In this document: positions 1 to 6,145 of the stretch, piece by piece
Layout of the letters: every line of letters starts with the position of its first letter
Position numbering within the stretch: position 1 is the first letter of the stretch
Source: JAWWPG01 sp038232255
GTDB taxonomy: Bacteria; Actinomycetota; Actinomycetes; Propionibacteriales; Nocardioidaceae
Direction of reading: 5' to 3'
Length of the DNA: 7,375 bases
NCBI GenBank assembly: GCA_038232255.1
Contig: JBBSIF010000123.1
Coordinates: 1 to 7,375, forward strand
Notes under the pieces: generated by a model
Told to the model about the DNA's origin: nothing
Database searches by the model: none
What the model saw: only the letters and a program-made list of their open reading frames with translations
Position numbers and translations under genes: made by a program

Positions 1-34
1 ACGACGTCAACGGGCGACCGCACCACCATTTTCA

Positions 35-63
35 GCCCAGAAGGGCGCTCCCCGATAGGGGAG
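35..63. terminator. two adjacent hairpins, possible terminator without a U-tract
   Basis: Two perfect inverted repeats lie back to back. GCCC (35-38) pairs with GGGC (43-46) around AGAA. CTCCCC (48-53) pairs with GGGGAG (58-63) around GATA. No run of T follows on either strand, so this is not a canonical intrinsic terminator. Actinobacteria often use U-poor hairpins, so it could end a gene lying to the left of the window, or be a protein-binding or mRNA structure ahead of the acetyltransferase gene. The pairing is seen directly. The role is a guess. Confidence 0.3.
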
Positions 64-156
64 ACGGGTGACTAACGGGTATGGCCTTGTCGACGCACCA
101 GGCAGCCGTCCCGCGTGACGCTCGGCGAGCGGGCTGCTCCCTGGGACGATAGTCCT

Positions 157-624
157 ATGACCTCGAGATCTGATGTGCTCATTCGGCAAGTCAGTAGTCG
201 TAACAGCGCCGGCGTCGCGGCGCTGCGCCGCGCCTGGTCGGAGGAGCTGGCAGGTGGGGCGGTCGACGACGACGGCTTCGAAGAGCGATTCTCGCGGTGG
301 GCGGCAGCCGAGGAATCACGACGAGTGATGTTCGTGGCCGTTGTCGGCGGCCGAGAGGTCGGGATGGTGAACCTGGCGGTCTTCGAGCGGATGCCCAGGC
401 CCAAGCTAGCCCGGTCCCGCTGGTGTTACCTCGGCAACGCTTTTGTCCTGCCGGAGCACCGCGATAAAGGCGTCGGCTCGGCCCTGCTCGACGCCGCCGT
501 GAACCATGCACGCGTTTGCGGAGCCGTGCGGATCGTGCTGTCTCCGAGCGAACGATCCGCGCCGTTCTATCGGCGCGCGGGGTTCGGCCCGGCGACGATG
601 CTCATGGCCATGAGCTTCGCGTGA
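157..624 (+). CDS. GNAT-family N-acetyltransferase
   Basis: A 155-residue protein of the Gcn5-related acetyltransferase fold, which moves an acetyl group from acetyl-CoA to an amine. The substrate cannot be told. Motif A, the pyrophosphate-binding loop, is HRDKGVGSALL at residues 101-111, fitting the R-x-x-G-x-G pattern (R102, G105, G107). It is preceded by the typical strand with NAFVLPEHR. Motif B is APFYRRAGF at 135-143, usual near the end of the fold. Length is normal for a single GNAT domain. The ATG at 157 was chosen because the family fold begins shortly after it. A GTG at 115 in the same frame would add 14 residues of no recognisable character. Neither start has a clear Shine-Dalgarno. 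GACGAT at 145-150 is a possible -10 at the right distance for a leaderless message starting at 157, but this is weak. It appears independent of the amine locus to the right. Confidence 0.88.
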   Translation: MTSRSDVLIRQVSSRNSAGVAALRRAWSEELAGGAVDDDGFEERFSRWAAAEESRRVMFVAVVGGREVGMVNLAVFERMPRPKLARSRWCYLGNAFVLPEHRDKGVGSALLDAAVNHARVCGAVRIVLSPSERSAPFYRRAGFGPATMLMAMSFA

Positions 625-692
625 CTACGCTCGCCCATTCACCGATAGTCGACCGGTCCCGCCTAGCCTGGAGACAGGCCGGGCGCCGCTTT

Positions 693-714
693 CACGGGTG
701 CTGCACGGGTGCAG
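693..714. promoter_or_regulatory. palindrome overlapping a tandem repeat upstream of the VOC gene
   Basis: CTGCAC (701-706) and GTGCAG (709-714) form a perfect 14-base palindrome with a two-base centre. The nonamer CACGGGTGC occurs twice, at 693-701 and 704-712, an 11-base period of about one helical turn. The element lies just before the Shine-Dalgarno at 718-724. TAGCCT at 664-669 is a possible -10 upstream of it. The position suits an operator acting by road-block, or an mRNA hairpin near the ribosome site. Function is inferred. Confidence 0.35.
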
Positions 715-717
715 GCC

Positions 718-724
718 GAGGAGG
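718..724 (+). promoter_or_regulatory. ribosome binding site that sets the VOC start
   Basis: GAGGAGG lies 8 bases before GTG 733 and overlaps codons 4-6 of the longer frame beginning at GTG 709, so it argues for the shorter protein. Confidence 0.7.
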
Positions 725-732
725 CTGACCGC

Positions 733-1068
733 GTGGTGACCCACATTAAGAGCATGACGTTCGACTGCATGGACGCTCTCGTCGTGGCGCGGTTCTGGGC
801 GGCCGCGCTCGGCTCAGACGTCGACGAGGGCTCTACCCCGGACAAGGCGTTCGTTGAGGCGCCGGGATGGGGTGGGCCGAACATGTGGTTCAACCGAGTG
901 CCGGAACCGAAGATCGCGAAGAACCGCGTCCACTTCGACCTGCGCGCGGGTGGGACTATCGCGGACGAGGTCCGCCGTCTGGCCGCGCTCGGCGCCGTCG
1001 TGGTGCGCTCGGGCGATGAGCTGGTCGTGATGGAAGATCCCGAGGGCAACGAGTTCTGCATCGAGTAG
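733..1068 (+). CDS. VOC-superfamily (glyoxalase-like domain) protein
   Basis: A 111-residue protein of the vicinal-oxygen-chelate / glyoxalase-like fold, a family that includes glyoxalases, antibiotic-binding proteins and many uncharacterised actinobacterial members. The first beta-alpha unit ends in ARFWAAALG (residues 19-27), the usual opening helix. The second unit starts at NRVHFDL (64-70), and the domain closes with the signature DPEGNEFCIE (102-111), whose glutamate is often a metal or ligand residue. Length is that of one full two-module domain. The GTG at 733 was chosen because GAGGAGG at 718-724 lies 8 bases before it. GTG 736 is also possible, whereas GTG 709 would put that ribosome site inside the gene. 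The substrate is unknown. The 108-base gap and the palindrome upstream suggest it is transcribed separately from the acetyltransferase gene. Confidence 0.85.
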   Translation: MVTHIKSMTFDCMDALVVARFWAAALGSDVDEGSTPDKAFVEAPGWGGPNMWFNRVPEPKIAKNRVHFDLRAGGTIADEVRRLAALGAVVVRSGDELVVMEDPEGNEFCIE

Positions 1069-1454
1069 AAGCCCTCGCTCTGAAGATCCCCGACGTCACC
1101 TTGTCGCGGGTCCGCCCGGCGTCCGCTCGCGGGTCGGCAGACGCCTGGACATGTCGATGTGAGCGAGTCGGCTAGGTCGCATGCCTATGCGCCGCGACGC
1201 ACGCCGATTCGTACTCCGAGCGAGCGAATGCCCCTAGATCGCCGAAGAGACGGATAACGCCGAGCGCCGTCTCCCGGTCAGCTAGGTCGACCATTAAACG
1301 AGTGAACGCTCTTGACGCGGCCTTCGCCGTCGCCTCGAGTGTGCGACATGCAATCCTCCATGCTGTGACGACGGCCTCACTCTAAGAAGCAGGCTCTCCG
1401 ACGCCTCTTGTACGGGTGAACGAGGCGCCCACTGAGGGTCAGACGCACGTCGCA

Positions 1455-1483
1455 TTCAAGGCTGGTACTGGCAGACCTAGCCT
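1455..1483 (+). promoter_or_regulatory. candidate promoter of the aldehyde dehydrogenase operon
   Basis: TTCAAG (1455-1460) and TAGCCT (1478-1483) are separated by 17 bases. The -10 fits the actinobacterial TANNNT pattern; the -35 matches TTGACA at only three positions. It would give a 5' leader of roughly 55 bases before the ATG at 1545. TTGACG at 1312 is an alternative upstream element. Only transcript mapping could decide. Confidence 0.28.
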
Positions 1484-1533
1484 CAGCGATAAGTCGTTCC
1501 GACCCGGGCGACAGATCCCGCTGCGCACCTGCC

Positions 1534-1539
1534 GAGGAG
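1534..1539 (+). promoter_or_regulatory. ribosome binding site that sets the aldehyde dehydrogenase start
   Basis: GAGGAG followed by an A-rich spacer of 5 bases precedes ATG 1545. This excludes the longer in-frame reading from 1416, whose first 43 residues look unlike any dehydrogenase N-terminus. Confidence 0.75.
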
Positions 1540-1544
1540 AAAAA

Positions 1545-3020
1545 ATGGGATTCGAGCACGCCGACGGCGGCGTTCTGATTGACGGCAAGTGGCTCGAGGG
1601 CGCCGCCGGCACGTTCGAGGTGCGTTCGCCCGGCACTGGCGAGGTCGTCCATACCGTCAACAAGTGCGACGTGCATGATGTCGCGGCGGCCGTGCGCGCC
1701 GCGCGCTCGGCCCAGGTCGGGTGGGCGAACCTCTCGGTCATCGAGCGGGTCGAGATCCTGCGCCGGATGGCTCAGCTGGTCCACGAGAACGGCGAGGAGA
1801 TCGCCCGGATGGTGACCACCGAGACGGGAAAGACGATCCGGGAGACTCGCGAGGAGCTCTACGAGTACACGGCGCCGGCCTACGCCCGCGCGGCCGAGCA
1901 GATCCTGCGCTACACCGGCAAGACCTACCCGTCCACGCAGGAGAGGTCGAACAACAAGCGGCTGGTCCTCACTCACCGCCCGATCGGTGTCGTCGCGGTC
2001 ATCGCCCCGTACAACTTCCCCACCGACATCTCCTCGATCGCTATCGCCCATGCGCTGGCTGCGGGCAACACGGTGGTCTGGAAGCCGTCGGAGTACGCCC
2101 CGCGGGCGTGTGCGATGGTTGCTGCTCTCGCGGAGGAGGCGGGCATCCCGCCGGGCGTCATCAACGTCGTCCAGGGGTTCGGCGACATCGGCGCTGCGCT
2201 GGTCGAGCACGACGACGTCGACGGCATCTTCTTCACCGGCTCCACTGCGACCGGCAAGGTGATCGCCTCCAAGGCCGGCCTCAAGAAGCTCCTGCTCGAG
2301 CTCGGCGGCGACGGCCCGCAGATCGTCCTGGCCGATGCGGATGTCGACGCCGCCGTGGCGGGTGCCGTGACCGGCTCGTTCTACCTCGCCGGCCAGGTGT
2401 GCACGTCCGCGGAGCGGATCCTCGTCCACGACGACGTCTACGACGAGTTCGTCGAGAAGTTCAAGGCGGCCATCACCGAGCTGAAGGTCGGTGATCCCCA
2501 CGATCCGGACACCGACATGGGCCCGCTGTGCAACGACGCGACCCTGGCTCGGGTTCGTGCGCACGTCGCGCAGGCGCAGGAGCTCGGGGCCCAGATCTGG
2601 CAACACGGCGCCGAGGACGGCAACTTCTACCCGCCGACGGTGCTGACCGACGTGCCACTCGATGCCGACGTGATGGTCCACGAGACCTTCGGTCCCGTCA
2701 TCCCGGTGGTCCGGATCTCGTCGGCCCAGGAGGCTGTCGAGATCGCGAACTCGTCGGGGATGGGCCTCGTGGCCTCGCTGTGGACGCGCGACCTGGCGAC
2801 CGCGTGGCGCGTCGCGGAGTCGCTGCCGCACGGGGTGGTCAACATCAACGAGACGTCGAACTACTGGGACCAGCTCGCCCCGTTCGGTGGTGCCGGGAAG
2901 AGCGGCGTCGGCCGCGAGCTCGGCGACTGCTTCTTCGAGGCGTTCATGGAGCCCAAGCTGCTGCTCTTCGAGCTCGGCGACCGAGAGCGGGTGGGTCGGG
3001 AGTCCGTCGGCGGCTGGTGA
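1545..3020 (+). CDS. NAD-dependent aldehyde dehydrogenase family protein
   Basis: A 491-residue cytosolic ALDH-superfamily enzyme, which oxidises an aldehyde to the acid (or acyl form). All hallmarks are present: the oxyanion asparagine in APYNFP (N157), the cofactor lysine in WKPSE (K180), the Rossmann-type FFTGSTATGK (229-238), the general-base glutamate in ELGGDGP (E252), the catalytic cysteine in GQVCTS (C286), and the ETFGPV cofactor motif (380-385). Glu183 after the lysine is the residue that in related enzymes contacts the adenosine ribose, which favours NAD+ over NADP+ (inference). Length is normal and the gene is intact. The exact substrate cannot be read from sequence. Succinate-semialdehyde-, lactaldehyde- or aminoaldehyde-type substrates are all possible. 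The FAD amine oxidase follows 87 bases downstream on the same strand, so the likely substrate is the aldehyde that enzyme releases, as in the Puu polyamine route where an oxidase and an aldehyde dehydrogenase act in succession. Confidence 0.93.
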   Translation: MGFEHADGGVLIDGKWLEGAAGTFEVRSPGTGEVVHTVNKCDVHDVAAAVRAARSAQVGWANLSVIERVEILRRMAQLVHENGEEIARMVTTETGKTIRETREELYEYTAPAYARAAEQILRYTGKTYPSTQERSNNKRLVLTHRPIGVVAVIAPYNFPTDISSIAIAHALAAGNTVVWKPSEYAPRACAMVAALAEEAGIPPGVINVVQGFGDIGAALVEHDDVDGIFFTGSTATGKVIASKAGLKKLLLELGGDGPQIVLADADVDAAVAGAVTGSFYLAGQVCTSAERILVHDDVYDEFVEKFKAAITELKVGDPHDPDTDMGPLCNDATLARVRAHVAQAQELGAQIWQHGAEDGNFYPPTVLTDVPLDADVMVHETFGPVIPVVRISSAQEAVEIANSSGMGLVASLWTRDLATAWRVAESLPHGVVNINETSNYWDQLAPFGGAGKSGVGRELGDCFFEAFMEPKLLLFELGDRERVGRESVGGW

Positions 3021-3107
3021 ACTTCGACGCCGACCCGACTCCCGCGGGGTGCCGCCGTGCTGGAAGTACGGCGCGCCTCGCAACTGACCCGACGATTGGA
3101 GAGACTG

Positions 3108-4520
3108 ATGCGGAAGACCGCCGACCCGCGGCCGCTCGCCGTCGTGCGCAGCTCCCTGTGGATGGAGGAGGCGCTCGACGATGAGCCCGATAGTGCCTTC
3201 GAGCCGCTGTATGGGAGCACCCGCTCTGACATCTGCATCGTGGGCGGGGGCTACACGGGCCTGTGGACCGCCCTCGCGATCAAGGACCGCGACCCGTCCG
3301 TCGACGTCACTCTGGTCGAGGCGAGCATATGCGGGGCCGGCGCCAGCGGCATCAACGGCGGTTTCGCGATGACCTGGTGGCCGAAGTGGAGCACGCTGCA
3401 GAAGATCGTCGGCTCTGACGGGGCCGCCGTCGCCAAAGCCTCGGGGCAGGCCGTGGCGGAGATCGGCGACTTCGTGGCTGCCAACGGTGTGGCGGCTGAC
3501 TACACCGCCGCCGGTTGGCTGTGGGCCGCCACGAACTCCGCGCAGCTCGACTCGTGGCAGGAGACGGTCGACGGATGGGCCGAGGAGGGCCTGGCGCCGT
3601 ACAGCCCGGTCGGTGCCGCTACCGCTGCCGCCATGACGGGGAGCGAGACGCACTTGGGTGGCGTCTTCGAGGCCGGTGTCGCGACGCTGCACCCCGGCCG
3701 GTTGGTCCGTGCTCTCCGGCGCATCGCGATCGGGCGAGGCGTGCGGATCTACGAGCACTCGCCGATGACCGCGATGCGTCAGGAGGGCACGCGGACGGTG
3801 GTCACCACCACCGGCGGTGCCGTGGTCGCGTCGCAGGTCGTGCTGGCGACCAACGCGGCACTCGTCGCAGAGCGCGAGATCCGCCGGCACCTGCTCGTCC
3901 TCGGCAGCGATGTCGTCGCGACGGCGCCGTGCTCCAGGCTGATCGGCGAGTGGAGCCCGGGATTGGCGATCTCGGACTCCCGGCGACTTGTCCACTACTA
4001 CCGGACCACGAAAGACGGCCGGGTGGTCTTCGGCAAGGGCGGTGGCCGCATCGGCTCGGGAAGCCAGGTCGACCCGCGGTTCTGGGGGTCGTCGGAGCGG
4101 GTCGGCGAGGTGACCTCGCACCTGCACCGGACGTTCCCGCAGCTGCGGGGGGTGCCGGTAACGCACGCCTGGTCCGGCGCGGTCGACTACTCCATCGACG
4201 CCCTGCCGTTCTTCGGGTCTCTGTCGAGGCTGCCGGGCGTCCACTACGTCGCCGGCTTCTCGGGAGACGGCGTCGGGCCGTCACGTCTCGCCGGCCACGT
4301 CCTCTCCTCGCGCGCTCTCGGCCTCGACGACCAGTGGAGCAATTTCCCGCTCGTCAGGACCCCGCGTGGGGTCTTGCCGCCGGAGCCGGCACGATTCCTC
4401 GGTGGTCACGTGGTGCGTCGTGCGATCACGCGGAAGGAGCGTCTCGAGGACAACGAGCAGCGACTTGGCCGGACCTTGGTAGCGGTCGCCGGCCTCGATC
4501 CCACGAGCTTCGTCGGCTAG
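3108..4520 (+). CDS. FAD-dependent amine oxidoreductase of the DAO family (PuuB/OrdL-like)
   Basis: A 470-residue flavoprotein of the D-amino-acid-oxidase (DAO) fold, closest by eye to gamma-glutamylputrescine-oxidase-like enzymes. These oxidise a C-N bond with FAD and release an aldehyde plus an amine or ammonia. The N-terminal FAD site is DICIVGGGYTGLWTA (41-55; GGGYTG at 46-51) with the ribose-binding acidic residue E71. It is followed by the family motif GASGINGGF (78-86), where most relatives have GASGRNGG, so Ile82 replaces a usual arginine. LATNA (246-250) and the C-terminal GFSGDGVGPSRLAGHV (383-398) complete the flavin site. HAWSGAVDYSIDALPFFG (353-370) is the typical late substrate/FAD strand. 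The start at 3108 is set by GGAGAG at 3098-3103; the frame is open back to 3057 but without family character. No signal peptide is seen, so it is probably cytosolic. It is likely cotranscribed with the dehydrogenase, and its 3' end faces the regulator gene. The substrate is unknown. Confidence 0.9.
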   Translation: MRKTADPRPLAVVRSSLWMEEALDDEPDSAFEPLYGSTRSDICIVGGGYTGLWTALAIKDRDPSVDVTLVEASICGAGASGINGGFAMTWWPKWSTLQKIVGSDGAAVAKASGQAVAEIGDFVAANGVAADYTAAGWLWAATNSAQLDSWQETVDGWAEEGLAPYSPVGAATAAAMTGSETHLGGVFEAGVATLHPGRLVRALRRIAIGRGVRIYEHSPMTAMRQEGTRTVVTTTGGAVVASQVVLATNAALVAEREIRRHLLVLGSDVVATAPCSRLIGEWSPGLAISDSRRLVHYYRTTKDGRVVFGKGGGRIGSGSQVDPRFWGSSERVGEVTSHLHRTFPQLRGVPVTHAWSGAVDYSIDALPFFGSLSRLPGVHYVAGFSGDGVGPSRLAGHVLSSRALGLDDQWSNFPLVRTPRGVLPPEPARFLGGHVVRRAITRKERLEDNEQRLGRTLVAVAGLDPTSFVG

Positions 4521-4529
4521 GCCGTTGCG

Positions 4530-4541
4530 CGGGTGTGCCCG
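4530..4541. terminator. weak hairpin between convergent genes
   Basis: Only 27 bases separate the stop codons of the oxidase and the convergent regulator. Within them CGGG (4530-4533) can pair with CCCG (4538-4541) around TGTG. The stem is only four base pairs and has no T-run, so any termination here would be bidirectional and inefficient. The messages may overlap at their 3' ends. Confidence 0.2.
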
Positions 4542-4547
4542 ACGGGA

Positions 4548-6047
4548 TCAACCGAGTGTCGTGGTGCGGGCCAAGAGTCGGCGCGTGCGGAGCGCGAGGT
4601 GCAGCTCGGTGAGGTCGTCCATGTCGTCCAGCTGCCGACCGGTCAGCTGCTCGACGCGCTTCATGCGGTAGATCAGCGTCTGCCGATGGATGGATAGCTT
4701 CTGGCTCGCGGACTGCCACGAGCGCTTCTCGTCGAAGTAGGTCTCCAGCGAGACCACGAGATCCGTGCCGTGCTCGCGGTCGTACTCGATGAGGACGCCG
4801 AGGACGCGAGATACCACGGCCTTGGCCTCGGTCACCGTTCCGGGGAGGAAGAGGGGCCGGTCGATCCCGTACCACGCGGTCGTCGTGTTCTCGATGCGAG
4901 CGGCTTGGCTCGCCCATGACGCCTCGCGAACCGAGTCGGCCACCCCGCTGAGCCGTTGGGTGGCGTCCGAGACGCCGATCCGACCGCGGCTCCCGGCCGT
5001 CGCCTCGAGGACCGGCACCGCCTTCGCCTTCTTCGATACGGGGAAGAGCACCATCGTCCGTTGCTGCATGTCGCACACCAGCGCCGGAACACCCGCACGC
5101 AGGAGTCGCTGCTGAAGTCGGAGCAGATCGATCCGGTCCGGCGAGTCGACGGCGGCGGTGAACCACGGCCCCCGCTTCACTCCGAGCGCACCCATCTGGT
5201 CGCGCGCCGACTCGAGGTCGAGGGAGCCGCTGATGAGCTGGGTGAAGAGGCGCGTCGACTTGAGCAGCTGCGCCGCGGCCTTCGCGACCAGCTTCTCGGC
5301 CTGCACGGAGGCGATGGTCGACACGTGCTGGAGCACGACCAGGTCGAATGCCGCGCTGGTGACCTCGGCGAGGAGCGCATATTGGCTCCCGTCCCCGATC
5401 GGCAGCAGCAGGTGCTCGGTCAGGCCTGACTTGATGCGGGTGACCGCCGGCAACGGCTTCCGCGTCGGGAGCTGCGACCGCATCTCCGCGTCCAGCCCGG
5501 GGGTGCCCACGCCGGTGGGAACAAGGACGTCCCAGGTGTCGATGCTGACGACCCGGAGCCGCGCGCCGACTTCCTTCCCCAGCCGGTCGAAGATGGCCTC
5601 CACGGCGAGGTCCTGCACGAAGGACTGTCGGTAGAGCTCGTAGACCCGGAGGATCGTCGTGAGCTGGGAGTCGCGGCTGCTCCACTCCGAGACGGCGCGA
5701 GCGACCAGGACGAAGGGCACTTCGTACGCCGTCTCAAGGACCGGAAACCCGAGCCGATCGGCTTCCACCGCAGCGTCCGCGGTCAGCGGCGCCGCCATCT
5801 TCTCGGCCAGCGCGAGACCCGAGATCCCGCTGCTGTCGAGCCTACGGATGAAGTCGACCTGCCCTGCTGGATCGGCCGGAAAGTTCTGGCCCGTCGTCAT
5901 CAGCAGCTCCCCGTTGCCCATCCACATCCAGGGCTCGGGAAGCTCGATCGAGTGCGCCCAGGTCAGCTCCCGGTCGATGCCGCTGGAGCCAGCGACCACC
6001 CGCGTCCGAAGCGTCGGGTTCGCCACCAGGTCGTGGACTGTCAGCAT
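4548..6047 (-). CDS. PucR-family transcriptional regulator
   Basis: A 499-residue DNA-binding regulator with the full PucR layout. The N-terminal PucR domain starts directly with MLTVHDLVANP and runs to about residue 125 (GELLMTTG at 46-53). A central, poorly conserved CdaR/GGDEF-like region covers about 140-370. The C-terminal PucR-type helix-turn-helix lies at about 430-491, with the recognition motif SIHRQTLIYRMKRVEQLTG (452-470). Members sense metabolites of purine, amine or amino-acid breakdown and usually activate neighbouring catabolic genes. ATG 6047 was preferred over ATG 6053 and the longer reading from 6119 because GAGG lies 6 bases before it and the domain begins at once. It is divergent from the imine-reductase-like gene and convergent with the oxidase, so it sits in the middle of the set it probably controls. 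No transmembrane segment or signal peptide is seen. The effector is unknown. Confidence 0.92.
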   Translation of the reverse strand: MLTVHDLVANPTLRTRVVAGSSGIDRELTWAHSIELPEPWMWMGNGELLMTTGQNFPADPAGQVDFIRRLDSSGISGLALAEKMAAPLTADAAVEADRLGFPVLETAYEVPFVLVARAVSEWSSRDSQLTTILRVYELYRQSFVQDLAVEAIFDRLGKEVGARLRVVSIDTWDVLVPTGVGTPGLDAEMRSQLPTRKPLPAVTRIKSGLTEHLLLPIGDGSQYALLAEVTSAAFDLVVLQHVSTIASVQAEKLVAKAAAQLLKSTRLFTQLISGSLDLESARDQMGALGVKRGPWFTAAVDSPDRIDLLRLQQRLLRAGVPALVCDMQQRTMVLFPVSKKAKAVPVLEATAGSRGRIGVSDATQRLSGVADSVREASWASQAARIENTTTAWYGIDRPLFLPGTVTEAKAVVSRVLGVLIEYDREHGTDLVVSLETYFDEKRSWQSASQKLSIHRQTLIYRMKRVEQLTGRQLDDMDDLTELHLALRTRRLLARTTTLG

Positions 6048-6145
6048 GTTCATCCTCGTGCGCGCATGAACCCGGCAGGCCTTGCCGCCATCATCATCCA
6101 GCAGGACGTGTTTGCGCATGAGTACAGGTGAAGGGAGGAAGTGTG
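6048..6145. promoter_or_regulatory. divergent control region between regulator and imine-reductase-like gene
   Basis: This 98-base stretch must hold both promoters. CGGCA (6073-6077) and TGCCG (6083-6087) form a 15-base inverted repeat around GGCCT, a plausible site for the PucR-family protein. GCGCATGA occurs twice in direct orientation (6062-6069 and 6114-6121), 52 bases apart, close to five helical turns. No convincing -35/-10 pair stands out in either direction. The regulator's ribosome site (minus strand GAGG, + coordinates 6054-6057) and that of the reductase (AAGGGAGGA, 6131-6139) lie at the two ends. Operator function is inferred from position and symmetry. Confidence 0.5.
6066..6131 (+). 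CDS. possible 21-residue leader peptide upstream of the imine-reductase-like gene
   Basis: An ATG-started frame of 21 codons, with product MNPAGLAAIIIQQDVFAHEY plus a final arginine, ends in TGA at 6129-6131. That stop lies two bases before the GGGAGG ribosome site of the next gene and 14 bases before its ATG, a layout that would allow translational coupling or attenuation. Three consecutive isoleucine codons and two glutamine codons are the only notable run. Against it, there is no Shine-Dalgarno before the ATG, and the frame overlaps the inverted repeat proposed as an operator, so it may never be transcribed. It could easily be chance. Confidence 0.15.
   Translation: MNPAGLAAIIIQQDVFAHEYR

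Larger units (their letters stand above)
1069..1544. other. 476-base intergenic region without a convincing gene
   Basis: No frame here has both a start with a ribosome site and recognisable protein content. Visible structure is minor. TCGCGGGTC is repeated at 1104-1112 and 1127-1135. GCTAGGTCG is repeated at 1171-1179 and 1281-1289. TTGACG at 1312-1317 resembles a -35 box, but the best partner at 17 bases, TCGAGT (1335-1340), is poor. On the minus strand a frame stays open for about 69 codons (1383 down to 1172) without a good start. Another minus-strand frame has GGAGG before an ATG at 1350 but stops after 23 codons. The right end carries the possible promoter and ribosome site of the aldehyde dehydrogenase gene. 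No terminator hairpin with a T-run follows the VOC gene. Confidence 0.6.

Noticed and set aside
7..189. 60-codon minus-strand frame at the left edge
   Set aside because: No ribosome site, no recognisable content, and it overlaps the acetyltransferase start.
1416..1544. N-terminal extension of the aldehyde dehydrogenase from an upstream start
   Set aside because: A good ribosome site sits directly before ATG 1545, and the 43 extra residues do not resemble the family N-terminus or a signal peptide.
1721..2494. 257-codon + strand frame inside the aldehyde dehydrogenase
   Set aside because: Out-of-phase shadow rich in Arg/Gly/His with no motif; the dehydrogenase frame carries every catalytic residue.
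1377..4244. Very long (955-codon) open frame on the minus strand
   Set aside because: It is the antisense of the aldehyde dehydrogenase and oxidase genes. Those two start in the same phase (3108 minus 1545 is a multiple of three), so one GC-rich antisense frame stays open across both. Its product is a compositionally biased Arg/Gly/Asp/Pro-rich sequence with no domain.
3515..4612. 365-codon + strand frame inside the oxidase
   Set aside because: Out-of-phase shadow of the oxidase gene with Arg-rich biased composition.
4426..5685. 419-codon minus-strand frame
   Set aside because: It overlaps the PucR gene in another frame of the same strand, has Arg/Ala/Gly-rich low-information content and no recognisable motif, while the PucR frame shows all its domains.
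6048..6119. Longer PucR protein starting at 6119
   Set aside because: PucR-domain proteins usually begin right at the MLTV-type strand, which ATG 6047 supplies with a correctly spaced GAGG. The extension would consume the divergent promoter region.
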